Below are positions 48,933 through 60,725 of a DNA stretch of 64,000 nt, piece by piece. The stretch lies in assembly GCA_026874595.1 (NCBI GenBank), contig CM049310.1, positions 69,887,556 through 69,951,555 on the forward strand, written 5' to 3'. Within the stretch, counting starts at the first letter, position 1. Every line of letters begins with the position of its first letter. A program made the translations under genes and the position numbers. Under the pieces are notes generated by a model. The model did no database searches and was not told the origin of the DNA. It worked only from the letters and a program-made list of their open reading frames with translations. This DNA comes from Sipunculus nudus. Its lineage: Eukaryota > Annelida > Sipuncula > Golfingiida > Sipunculidae.

Positions 48933-51443
48933 GTTTGTTTGTTTGTTTGTTTGTCTGTCTGTCTGTCTGTCTGTTTGTTTGTCTGTATGTACACGCTCTA
49001 CAGGCCACAGTTTTTAAGCAATCGCTCTGAAACTTATGCATTAAGTGTAAGATTGGTTCTCCTCGGAGCCTATTGTTTTTGGTCATGATCGGTCAAAGGT
49101 CAAGGTCAGGGTCACCAAAAAACCTAAAATTTTTACTTTCTTCATATCTTTGTCAATGATAATCGTATCCGCATAATCTGTAGCTCATTTTATTCCTCAC
49201 TATGTTAGCTTTCCAAGTGCTGGCAAATTTTTCCGGTCAATGGTTACCATGGTAACGTATTTTTGGGGGAAATTCAGAAAATTCGAAAATTTCCCTCCAA
49301 ATTTCTCATTATTCAAGTTAAAGAGGTCTAGTTTTTTGCAATGCATAGCATTTAATATGCTCTGTGCGAAATTAATGTAAGTCTCGCAAAATCTCGTGCC
49401 ATTTGTCGTCAAATGAGACTTTTCGATATTTCATTAAATACGATTTACAGGTGGCAGTTTTACAGCTAAGGTTCTGAAAGTGACATATTTTCTGTTGTTC
49501 TGTATTATCTCGAACTTGTTTTTTCATTTTTCGGAAATAGCCACCAGGGGGCGTGGTACTGGAAACACTACAACTTATCATTTTTCCGCAATATCTAAAA
49601 AAATATTAAGCATAGAACAATTTTTTTTGTCGCATCTAAAATTAGGATCATTGCCTTATTCCTTCGTACATTTAGCCTTGTGCTGCCGTTACCATGGTTA
49701 CCAAATTTTGGGGTAAAACTTGACAATCTGAAATACGGAGTGTTCCTGCTTCTGTCTCTGTCAATATTTGCGATAGAACGCTCTGGTTTTTGGCGTTAGA
49801 TAGCATTAGTTTACTTCTTAGTCATTCAATAGAAAGGCTCGTCATATCTCGCAGCGTTTCTCGTGAAACGAGAACACGAGACCATTCAAAGAAATGCCTA
49901 TAATTCTGTCGTTTTTTACGCTACAGACACATGGTTTTCAGCGTTGGGTAGCGCCTGACACTCGCAGTCACATTCAGGGGTCATATTGTAAGTCTCGTCA
50001 AATCTCGCGCCGTTTTTCGCCAAACCACGAAGACCCGCGCAATTGCCGCAAGTGGCGACAGGGTCCTTACGGTGGGCGGCCGGCGTGTGCAGCGGTGCGT
50101 GACGGCCTCTCCGGGCCCTGTCTATGATCATACATGTTGGAGGCACAGTCCATACTTTATTGCTTGCCGGAAATCTTCGATTTTCGCAAGTATGTTGATC
50201 ACCCGCGTATGTTTGTTTGTTTGTTTGTTTGTTTGTCTGTCTGTCTGTCTGTCTGTTTGTTTGTCTGTATGTACACGCTCTACAGGCCACAGTTTTTAAG
50301 CAATCGCTCTGAAACTTATGCATTAAGTGTAAGATTGGTTCTCCTCGGAGCCTATTGTTTTTGGTCATGATCGGTCAAAGGTCAAGGTCAGGGTCACCAA
50401 AAAACCTAAAATTTTTACTTTCTTCATATCTTTGTCAATGATAATCGTATCCGCATAATCTGTAGCTCATTTTATTCCTCACTATGTTAGCTTTCCAAGT
50501 GCTGGCAAATTTTTCCGGTCAATGGTTACCATGGTAACGTATTTTTGGGGGAAATTCAGAAAATTCGAAAATTTCCCTCCAAATTTCTCATTATTCAAGT
50601 TAAAGAGGTCTAGTTTTTTGCAATGCATAGCATTTAATATGCTCTGTGCGAAATTAATGTAAGTCTCGCAAAATCTCGTGCCATTTGTCGTCAAATGAGA
50701 CTTTTCGATATTTCATTAAATACGATTTACAGGTGGCAGTTTTACAGCTAAGGTTCTGAAAGTGACATATTTTCTGTTGTTCTGTATTATCTCGAACTTG
50801 TTTTTTCATTTTTCGGAAATAGCCACCAGGGGGCGTGGTACTGGAAACACTACAACTTATCATTTTTCCGCAATATCTAAAAAAATATTAAGCATAGAAC
50901 AATTTTTTTTGTCGCATCTAAAATTAGGATCATTGCCTTATTCCTTCGTACATTTAGCCTTGTGCTGCCGTTACCATGGTTACCAAATTTTGGGGTAAAA
51001 CTTGACAATCTGAAATACGGAGTGTTCCTGCTTCTGTCTCTGTCAATATTTGCGATAGAACGCTCTGGTTTTTGGCGTTAGATAGCATTAGTTTACTTCT
51101 TAGTCATTCAATAGAAAGGCTCGTCATATCTCGCAGCGTTTCTCGTGAAACGAGAACACGAGACCATTCAAAGAAATGCCTATAATTCTGTCGTTTTTTA
51201 CGCTACAGACACATGGTTTTCAGCGTTGGGTAGCGCCTGACACTCGCAGTCACATTCAGGGGTCATATTGTAAGTCTCGTCAAATCTCGCGCCGTTTTTC
51301 GCCAAACCACGAAGACCCGCGCAATTGCCGCAAGTGGCGACAGGGTCCTTACGGTGGGCGGCCGGCGTGTGCAGCGGTGCGTGACGGCCTCTCCGGGCCC
51401 TGTCTATGATCATACATGTTGGAGGCACAGTCCATACTTTATT
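48880..51443 (+). repeat. Two tandem 1282-bp higher-order units
   Basis: Units are 48880-50161 and 50162-51443; I saw no difference between them in the parts compared. Each contains in order: hairpin GCTTGCCGG, (TTTG)n(TCTG)n, AGGTCA half-site cluster (49091, 50373), GGTTACCATGGTAAC (49242, 50524), CTCF-like box, GTTACCATGGTTACC (49688, 50970), a CTCGTGAAACGAGA palindrome, and a GC-rich end (GGCGGCCGGCGTGTGCAGCG). All open frames here recur at exact 1282-bp spacing and are repeat translations, including the cysteine-rich ones read from the TGTT/TGTC tract. Confidence 0.92.
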
Positions 51444-52930
51444 GCTTGCCGGAAATCTTCGATTTTCGCAAGTATGTTGATCACCCGCGTATGTTTGTTG
51501 CTTGCCGGAAATCTTCGATTTTCGCAAGCATGTTGATCACCCGCGTATGTTTGTTTGTTTGTTTGTTTGTTTGTCTGTCTGTTTGTCTGTATGTACACGC
51601 GCTAGAGGCCACAGTTTTTAAGCAATCGCTCTGAAACTTATACATAAACTGTAAGATCTGTTCTCCTCGGAGCCTATTGTTTTTGGTGATGATCGGTCAA
51701 AGGTCAAGGTCAGGGTCACCAAAAAACCTAAAATCTTTATTTTCTTCATATCTTCGTCAATAATAATCGTAGCCGCATAATCTGTAGCTCATTTTATTCC
51801 TCACTATGTTAGCTTTCCAAGTGCTGGCAAATTTTTCTGGTCAATTGTTACCATGGTAACGTATTTTGGGGGGAAAATCAGAAAATTCGAAAATTTCACT
51901 CCAAATTTCTCATTTTTTAAGTTAGGGAGGTCTAGTTTTTTGCATTGTGTAGCATTTAATATGCTCTATGGAAAATTAACGGAAGTCTCGCAAAATCTCG
52001 TGCCATTTGTCGTCAAATGAGACTTTTCAAGATTTCATTAAATACGATTTACAGGTGGCAGTTTTACAGCTAAGGTTCTGAAAGTGACATATTTTCTGTT
52101 GTTCTGTATTATCTCGAACTTGTTTTTTCATTTTTCGGAAATAGCCACCAGGGGGCGTGGTACTGGAAACACTGCAACTTAGCATTTTTCTGCAATACCA
52201 AAAAAAATATTAAACGTGGCACAATGTTTACTGTCTTATCTGAAACTAGGATCGTCGGCTTATTCCTGCGTACATGTAGCTTTGCGCTGCTGTTACCATG
52301 GTAACCAAATTTTGGGGTAAAACTTGGCAATCTGAAAATAATAAGTTTTTTGCTTCTATCTCTGTTAATATTTATACTACAAGTGTCTAGTTTTCTGCAT
52401 GAGGTAGCATTCCCTTGCCACTAATGCAGTTAATTGCAAGTCTCGTAGAATCTCGCTCTGTTTTCCGTCAAACGAGAAATTACGAGATTTCACAGAAATG
52501 CATATAACTTGGTCACCTTTTCGGCTAAAGAGGAGCAGTTTTCAGCATTTTGTTGCGTTTTGGGAGCTTAACAAGATAATAACTTATATCTCGCCACATC
52601 TCGTACCATCTCCCGCCAAACGAGAATATTCGAGAATTCGAACAAATGTCTTTATCTCTGTCATTTGAATGCCAGAGATTTTATTTTTCTATTGTTCAAG
52701 ATTCACTTGACTAGTTTGAAGTGACAAAATTGAATATCTCGTCATATCTCGCATCATTTCTTGTCAAACGAGAACATGGGACCATTCAAAGATACGCCTT
52801 TAATTCTGTTATTTTAATGCTGAAGACCTTTAGTTTTCAGCATTCGATAGCGTCTAACACTCTCGGTCACATTATGTGTTTATATTGTAAGTTTCGTCAA
52901 ATCTGGGATCGTTTTTTCTTCAAATAAAAA
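51444..52930 (+). repeat. Third, diverged unit of the same family
   Basis: Begins with two hairpin modules (51444 and 51500) and follows the 1282-bp unit with point differences to about 52350: half-site cluster at 51695, GTTACCATGGTAAC near 51849, CTCF-like box at 52142. From 52430 to 52930 it contains extra copies of a roughly 150-bp subrepeat with CTCGTCAAA...CGAGAA palindromes (about 52440, 52592 and 52735). Confidence 0.8.
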
Positions 52931-53386
52931 AGTACATCCTATTGCCGTGACCATAAGTGGCGGCAGTATGTGATAGTAAATGTCGGCAGGGGCATTACAC
53001 TTGACAGTTGGAGCCGTGTTCTATGGGTGTGCGATGGCCCATGAAGAAGACTTCTATTGTGTTGTTTTCGTCTTCCTTTGATTGCTGCTTCGTAAGCTTC
53101 ACAGACCAGCGCCAACCACCTGGTTGCCATGTGTCCTCAATGTAAACAACCTTTGCTGTTTTCCTTTCCCTAAGATATGTATGGTAGCCTGTTCACTTGT
53201 CCTTAGATTGTTTATTGTTGGTGTATTGAAGTAAAATAAAATGCCAGGTTTTCCTGCATATTGATTGTAAATTGAATAAAATCATACAAGAACCAACCAA
53301 TGTTCTATGACCACTATTTCAGATTTGAGATCAGAACAATTGATTTCTGCATAAACCACTATGACCAGATTTGATCAACTTTAAAG
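52931..53386. other. Spacer between repeat arrays
   Basis: No gene or repeat family recognised. It begins with GTGGCGGCAG, related to the GC-rich end of the 1282-bp unit. Confidence 0.4.
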
Positions 53387-55200
53387 TGGTCTATATTTTT
53401 TTCTGAAGAAGTTGAGCTATATGCTTGGAGATGCCAGCCAGTGGGTGTGAATGGATTGCAATGAAACCCAAGCCAGGTGTTTGTGAAGAGTCTGGTGGAG
53501 ATGAAGGGGGCCAAAACCTATTTGACTGTGTATAAGCATAAACTGGCCTGAAATCAGGTTTCTGGGGGCATGAAATTTTTGTTTGTGGGAACAGGGTAAT
53601 ATTTTCTTGTTTCCCTGTATATACACACTAAACTGGGCCTAATGACACCAAAACCAGGTTTGTGGGACCATCAGTACAGATTTGAGGGGGGAAAATGGAT
53701 TTTATCTGTATATCACTATGTTCACTGTGTCCAGATTTGGAAATTCAAACTGGTCCTAATTTTTTTTCTGATGGAGTTGAGCCAAATGCTTTGAGATACC
53801 AGCCAGTGGGTGTAAATGGATTGCAATGATACCCAAACCAGGAGTGTGTGTTGAGTTTTGTGGAGATGAGGGGGGCCAGAACCTATCTGACTGTGTATAA
53901 GCATAAACGGGCCTGAAATCAGGTTTCTGGGGGCTTGAAATTCTTGTTTGTGTCAACAGGGTAATATTATCTTGTTTCCCTTTATATACACCTTGAATTG
54001 GGCCTAATGACACCTAAACCATGCTTTAGGGACCATCATTACAGATTTGAGGTAAATAAAATGGATTTTCCCTGTATATCACTATGTTCACTGTGTCCAG
54101 ATTTGGGAATTCAAACTGGCCCTAATTTTTTTTCTGAGGGAGTTGAGCCAAATGCTTGGTGATGCCAGCCAGTGGGTGTAAATGGATTGCAATGATACCC
54201 AAACCAGGAGTGTGTGTTGAGTTTTGTGGATATGAAGGGGGCCAGAACCTATTTGACTGTGTATAAGCATAAACTGGCCTGAAATCAGGTTTCTGGGGGC
54301 ATGAAATTTTTGTTTGTGGGAACAGGGTAATATTTTCTTGTTTCCCTGTATATACACCCTAAACTGGGCCTAATGACACCAAAACCAGGTTTGTGGGACC
54401 ATCAGTACAGATTTGAGGGGGGAAAATGGATTTTCTCTGTATATCACTATGTTCACTGTGTCCAGATTTGGAAATTCAAACTGGCCCTAATTTTTTTTCT
54501 GAGGGAGTTGAGCCAAATGCTTGGTGATGCCAGCCAGTGGGTGTAAATGGATTGCAATGATACCCAAACCAGGAGTGTGTGTTGAGTTTTGTGGGGATGA
54601 GGGGGGCCAGAACCTATTTGACTGTGTATAAGCATAAACTGGCCTGAAATCAGGTTTCTGGGGGCATGAAATTTTTGTTTGTGGGAACAGGGTAATATTA
54701 TCTTGTTTCCCTGTATATACACACTAAACTGGGCCTAATGACACCAAAACCAGGTTTGTGGGACCATCAGTACAGATTTGAGGGGAAAAAATGGATTTTT
54801 TCTGTATATCACTATGTCCACTGTGTCCAGATTTGGAAATTCAAACTGGCCCTAATTTTTTTTCTGAGGGATTTGAACCAAATGCTTTGAGATTCCAGCC
54901 AGTGGGTGTAAATGGATTGCAATGATAGCCAAACCAGGTGTGTGTGATGAGTCTGGTGGAGATGAGGTGGTCCAAAACACTATATGCCTGTGTATAATAA
55001 GCCATATACTGTCCTCAGCTGAAATCAGCTTTCTGGGGGCTTGAAATGTTTGCTGGTGGGAACAAGGTGATATTATCTTGTTATCATGGATATACACCCT
55101 AAAATGGGTCTAAGAACACCAAATACATGCATGTTGGACCATGAGTACAGATTTGAGGTAACAAATTGTCTGTCTATAAATTAAAAAAAATCAAATATCA
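53387..55200. repeat. 365-bp satellite, about five units
   Basis: CCAGCCAGTGGGTGT occurs at about 53433, 53801, 54166, 54530 and 54895, a period of 365 bp. Other shared words are GGCCTGAAATCAGGTTTCTG, GGGCCTAATGACACC and TTCACTGTGTCCAGATTTGG. Units 2-4 are nearly alike, while the first and last are more diverged, as expected at array edges. Reading frames here are not genes. Confidence 0.93.
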
Positions 55201-57205
55201 AACTGTTATAAACATGTATCAATATATTTAATAAAATCTCTTTTCATCCAATGAATTGCATCTTATTTTTTTATAAATAAACCATGATATTCAATTACAT
55301 CCAGTAATAAAAAATAAAAATAAAATGAATAAAAGTTTTTCTGTTTTTGTTTTTGTTTTTTTTGGGGGGGGGGGTGTTTGTGTTTTTTTTTTGCAGTAAA
55401 ATCCAGGCTTCTCTTTGGATCCCGGCGGTGGGCGAGGGTACAATGGACACCACACAACATTTGAAAGAACATTTTTTTCTGCTGTTATTGGATGACCAAG
55501 TCTCTATGAATTTAAAAAAAAATATTTTTTCCGTTATTCAAGATGACAGTGAAAATGACCCTATTTTTTCAATCATTCACCACTCTTTTCGAGCGTTCAT
55601 CGAATAAGAAAGAGCCCATCCCACCGCATTTCCTGCGAGGGTTCGTTTCTTCAGAGTCCAAACAATCCTACAGGGGCGGGGTTTAGTCCATCTCGTCTTA
55701 AATTTGTGTCCGGGGCACGGCAAACATTATGAAAGCGGACAAAAACTTTCATACGGCTGGTAAATGCGTTTATATGTAAACGCGGGGAATTCCCGGACAA
55801 TTCACGGAGAGATTTTATATGCAATGATACTTTTAATTATACGTTAAAATCATTTAAAATCTACCACTATATTACTCTAAAGACATTTATTCACTGTTAA
55901 ATTACCGAAATAATAACCAGCGCAAACAATGTGGGACTGCCACTAACACCAATCTGGATCACCAGCTAACATTGACTGACTACCGATCTTACATCAGACG
56001 AAAACGCTAAACACTATATATTTTTTCAACAGTTTACTGTGCAAACCGTAACAAAACCATGCAGGATATCAAATTTACAGGTTCTTAAGGAAATATGATA
56101 CAAAACATAAATTGTACCTTTGCTCACATTTAATAATATCATCATGATGAATTCTCCGCGAATTCTCCGGCTGTCCGCGTTATAGATGTATATGTATTTA
56201 TTAATGACAAAAATTGACATACAATTTTATGGATACCCGTATAATTGCGGTTTTCTGGACCGTCCCAGCCCACAGGTAGGATAATATGGATTCCCGACAA
56301 TATTCTAATGACCGTTCCCTGAGCTGGAACGGGCTAAGAAGGTCCCTGTCATTTTTTTAATTGTCAATTCCCAGGTTTTTCGGATAAAAAAATGGCCCAA
56401 TCCTTCATTCAATCTCCAGCCTCTTCTGGCGTTCCGGGTTTAAAAAAGAGCCCGTCCCATGCCTATTTCAGCTAGGACTGCAAACTCTGGGGTCAAAACA
56501 ACTCAACTACGGCTTGGGATTACTACCTTTCCTCTTAAATTTCCATCGCGCCCGTGTCAAGTGTACCGTTTTATTCACAAACGTGCGGCAGGCGCCAAAA
56601 AATTTGACAGCACCCCTCTCTCAAGCCAGAATATATTTTTTATATATGAAGTCCTAACCCACCACGGAACTAGGGCCTCAAATTTTTTTATCTTATTACT
56701 TACCACTTCAGACTCCTTAAAAGTCTCTCCTTTTTTAACCAAAGATTCCAATTTTTAAAATATATTAAATTTCACATTACAGATAACCTACACCAAGGGG
56801 ACATTACAGTTAATCCGTGATGGGCAGGACTTCTTGGAATTTTATAATTCCCGGACGCAGGCTGACCGACTGCCTTTTTTCTTCAAGGACAGCCCTAATT
56901 TAAGCCATCATCAGACTTGAAGATGTCCTCAGGCCGACCTATTTGTCCAGGAATGAAAGGTCACGTCTCCCTTACCCAGAGGTTGGGTCTCTGTCTAACA
57001 CGAACGCGGCTTCGCTTGCATTTCGGCATTCTGGACGTTCAACTCTTCAAGTTTCATTTTCAGTGCTTTTCTTATTTCCAGCACTCAAGAATAGGAGAAC
57101 TGCCAAGGATTCAGTTGGACTTCCTTTATTTTTATTTCTGTCCAAAAATGGATTATCCTGTATAGGATGGCTACTAATAACAACACTATTAATGTCTCTC
57201 TATCC

Positions 57206-57241
<36 letters not shown>

Positions 57242-57430
57242 GTCTACTCCTCTTTGACTTTTGAAAATCAGCAAGACCTTATTCATATGTGCTACTGTTT
57301 TCCCCATGATAGAGGTTTTTCATTTGATCAGATCCAAATGTTCCCTGTCTGTCTGCCTAGTAACTGTCCATCTATTTCGCTGTCTTATTTCCGGTCACTT
57401 CCGGCAAGCGTTCGACCTCAGGTCGTCTAG
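55201..57430. other. Unassigned sequence between satellite and second 1282-bp array
   Basis: An 86-codon frame at 55347-55607 and a 99-codon frame at 56459-56758 have no recognisable family. Words AAAGAGCCC.TCCCA occur in both neighbourhoods (55611 and 56448), so they may be parts of one decayed repeat. The last part (57180-57430) has TCTG microsatellite and ends in CTTCCGGCAAGCGTTCGACC with the palindrome CGACCTCAGGTCG. Confidence 0.4.
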
Positions 57431-59996
57431 TTTGTTTGTTTGTTTGTTTGTCTGTCTGTCTGTCTGTCTGTTTGTTTGTCTGTATGTACACGCTCTACAG
57501 GCCACAGTTTTTAAGCAATCGCTCTGAAACTTATGCATTAAGTGTAAGATTGGTTCTCCTCGGAGCCTATTGTTTTTGGTCATGATCGGTCAAAGGTCAA
57601 GGTCAGGGTCACCAAAAAACCTAAAATTTTTACTTTCTTCATATCTTTGTCAATGATAATCGTATCCGCATAATCTGTAGCTCATTTTATTCCTCACTAT
57701 GTTAGCTTTCCAAGTGCTGGCAAATTTTTCCGGTCAATGGTTACCATGGTAACGTATTTTTGGGGGAAATTCAGAAAATTCGAAAATTTCCCTCCAAATT
57801 TCTCATTATTCAAGTTAAAGAGGTCTAGTTTTTTGCAATGCATAGCATTTAATATGCTCTGTGCGAAATTAATGTAAGTCTCGCAAAATCTCGTGCCATT
57901 TGTCGTCAAATGAGACTTTTCGATATTTCATTAAATACGATTTACAGGTGGCAGTTTTACAGCTAAGGTTCTGAAAGTGACATATTTTCTGTTGTTCTGT
58001 ATTATCTCGAACTTGTTTTTTCATTTTTCGGAAATAGCCACCAGGGGGCGTGGTACTGGAAACACTACAACTTATCATTTTTCCGCAATATCTAAAAAAA
58101 TATTAAGCATAGAACAATTTTTTTTGTCGCATCTAAAATTAGGATCATTGCCTTATTCCTTCGTACATTTAGCCTTGTGCTGCCGTTACCATGGTTACCA
58201 AATTTTGGGGTAAAACTTGACAATCTGAAATACGGAGTGTTCCTGCTTCTGTCTCTGTCAATATTTGCGATAGAACGCTCTGGTTTTTGGCGTTAGATAG
58301 CATTAGTTTACTTCTTAGTCATTCAATAGAAAGGCTCGTCATATCTCGCAGCGTTTCTCGTGAAACGAGAACACGAGACCATTCAAAGAAATGCCTATAA
58401 TTCTGTCGTTTTTTACGCTACAGACACATGGTTTTCAGCGTTGGGTAGCGCCTGACACTCGCAGTCACATTCAGGGGTCATATTGTAAGTCTCGTCAAAT
58501 CTCGCGCCGTTTTTCGCCAAACCACGAAGACCCGCGCAATTGCCGCAAGTGGCGACAGGGTCCTTACGGTGGGCGGCCGGCGTGTGCAGCGGTGCGTGAC
58601 GGCCTCTCCGGGCCCTGTCTATGATCATACATGTTGGAGGCACAGTCCATACTTTATTGCTTGCCGGAAATCTTCGATTTTCGCAAGTATGTTGATCACC
58701 CGCGTATGTTTGTTTGTTTGTTTGTTTGTTTGTCTGTCTGTCTGTCTGTCTGTTTGTTTGTCTGTATGTACACGCTCTACAGGCCACAGTTTTTAAGCAA
58801 TCGCTCTGAAACTTATGCATTAAGTGTAAGATTGGTTCTCCTCGGAGCCTATTGTTTTTGGTCATGATCGGTCAAAGGTCAAGGTCAGGGTCACCAAAAA
58901 ACCTAAAATTTTTACTTTCTTCATATCTTTGTCAATGATAATCGTATCCGCATAATCTGTAGCTCATTTTATTCCTCACTATGTTAGCTTTCCAAGTGCT
59001 GGCAAATTTTTCCGGTCAATGGTTACCATGGTAACGTATTTTTGGGGGAAATTCAGAAAATTCGAAAATTTCCCTCCAAATTTCTCATTATTCAAGTTAA
59101 AGAGGTCTAGTTTTTTGCAATGCATAGCATTTAATATGCTCTGTGCGAAATTAATGTAAGTCTCGCAAAATCTCGTGCCATTTGTCGTCAAATGAGACTT
59201 TTCGATATTTCATTAAATACGATTTACAGGTGGCAGTTTTACAGCTAAGGTTCTGAAAGTGACATATTTTCTGTTGTTCTGTATTATCTCGAACTTGTTT
59301 TTTCATTTTTCGGAAATAGCCACCAGGGGGCGTGGTACTGGAAACACTACAACTTATCATTTTTCCGCAATATCTAAAAAAATATTAAGCATAGAACAAT
59401 TTTTTTTGTCGCATCTAAAATTAGGATCATTGCCTTATTCCTTCGTACATTTAGCCTTGTGCTGCCGTTACCATGGTTACCAAATTTTGGGGTAAAACTT
59501 GACAATCTGAAATACGGAGTGTTCCTGCTTCTGTCTCTGTCAATATTTGCGATAGAACGCTCTGGTTTTTGGCGTTAGATAGCATTAGTTTACTTCTTAG
59601 TCATTCAATAGAAAGGCTCGTCATATCTCGCAGCGTTTCTCGTGAAACGAGAACACGAGACCATTCAAAGAAATGCCTATAATTCTGTCGTTTTTTACGC
59701 TACAGACACATGGTTTTCAGCGTTGGGTAGCGCCTGACACTCGCAGTCACATTCAGGGGTCATATTGTAAGTCTCGTCAAATCTCGCGCCGTTTTTCGCC
59801 AAACCACGAAGACCCGCGCAATTGCCGCAAGTGGCGACAGGGTCCTTACGGTGGGCGGCCGGCGTGTGCAGCGGTGCGTGACGGCCTCTCCGGGCCCTGT
59901 CTATGATCATACATGTTGGAGGCACAGTCCATACTTTATTGCTTGCCGGAAATCTTCGATTTTCGCAAGTATGTTGTTCACCCGCGTATGTTTGTT
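57431..59996 (+). repeat. Second copy of the 1282-bp double unit
   Basis: Matches 48934-51499 at a constant offset of 8497 bp; every position checked agreed. Units are 57431-58658 (lacking only the hairpin start) and 58659-59940, followed by one more hairpin module at 59941. The match stops at about 59996, where 331-bp family sequence begins abruptly. Confidence 0.92.
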
Positions 59997-60725
59997 CCTT
60001 CATCTTATGTTTTACACTAATATCTCAAAACTTATGTTTCATTTTCCGGATATGGCTGCTAGGGGGCGTTGCACTAGACACATCCAAACAAATCAAACAT
60101 CCAAACATATTTCCGTAAGAGTAAACCTATGTTACACAAACAGTAACTTATTTTCTTTCTCTTGGCCTTCTGCAAAATATGATAACGTCATCTGGTGTAC
60201 ATCTTGTGTTACTTTTTTCAGTATGTCTGTCTGTTTGTCAGTTATCTTCAAATTCGCCTACTTGCTGGTTCTTGCATCTCACATATAGCAATCAACAAGC
60301 CAGATTTTTTTAGGAATCCTTTTGAAACGATTACATCTTATGCCATTCACTAATATCACGAAACGCATCTGTCGTCTCCAGGATATGTCCACTAGAGGGC
60401 GCTGCAGTCGAACATCCCCAATATATCATTATTTGGCCATATCTCCAAAACTGGAAACCTCAATTACATAAACTATACCTTATTTTCTTCCTCTGAGTCT
60501 TCCCCATGACCTGGTTAAGTCATCTTGTCTTCATCTTGTGTCCCTTTGTCAGTATGTCTGTTTGTTTGTCAGTTGTCCTCAAATTCGCCTGCTTGTTTGT
60601 TCTTCCGTCTCACTAATAGAATTCTACAGGCCACAATTTTGAAAGAATCTTTTTTAAACTATTAAATCTTATGTCTTACAGTTATATCTCGAAATAGATT
60701 ATTAGCGAATCTGTGAGCTTATGCT
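59997..60725 (+). repeat. Two further 331-bp family units
   Basis: CTCF-like boxes at 60053 and 60385 (332-bp spacing), with ATCTTATG.C(T/A)TACACTAATATC and GTCCTCAAATTCGCCTGCTTG as in 46041-47380. The second unit is interrupted at 60726 by the next element. Confidence 0.82.

Larger units (their letters stand above)
46073..60404 (+). promoter_or_regulatory. Twelve CTCF-like motifs, one per repeat unit, all plus strand
   Basis: Best matches to the vertebrate CTCF core (CCASYAGRGGGCR): 46073-46092, 46402-46421 (TGGCCGCTAGGGGGCGCTGA), 46733-46752, 47064-47083, 48008-48027 (TAGCCACCAGGGGGCGTGGT), 49538-49557, 50820-50839, 52142-52161, 58035-58054, 59317-59336, 60053-60072 and 60385-60404. The motif is the best conserved segment when the 331-bp and 1282-bp families are compared. 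Binding is inference; the motif comes from vertebrate knowledge. Confidence 0.5.

Noticed and set aside
48545-50370. Long open frames (100-163 codons) rich in VCLFVCLSVCLS, and the 150-codon minus-strand frames in the same units
   Set aside because: They are translations of TGTT/TGTC microsatellite and of the 1282-bp repeat, recur at exact repeat spacing, and have no family resemblance.
55347-56758. Small frames of 86 and 99 codons as host genes
   Set aside because: No recognisable domain, no splice sites or start context, and both neighbourhoods share repeat-like words.
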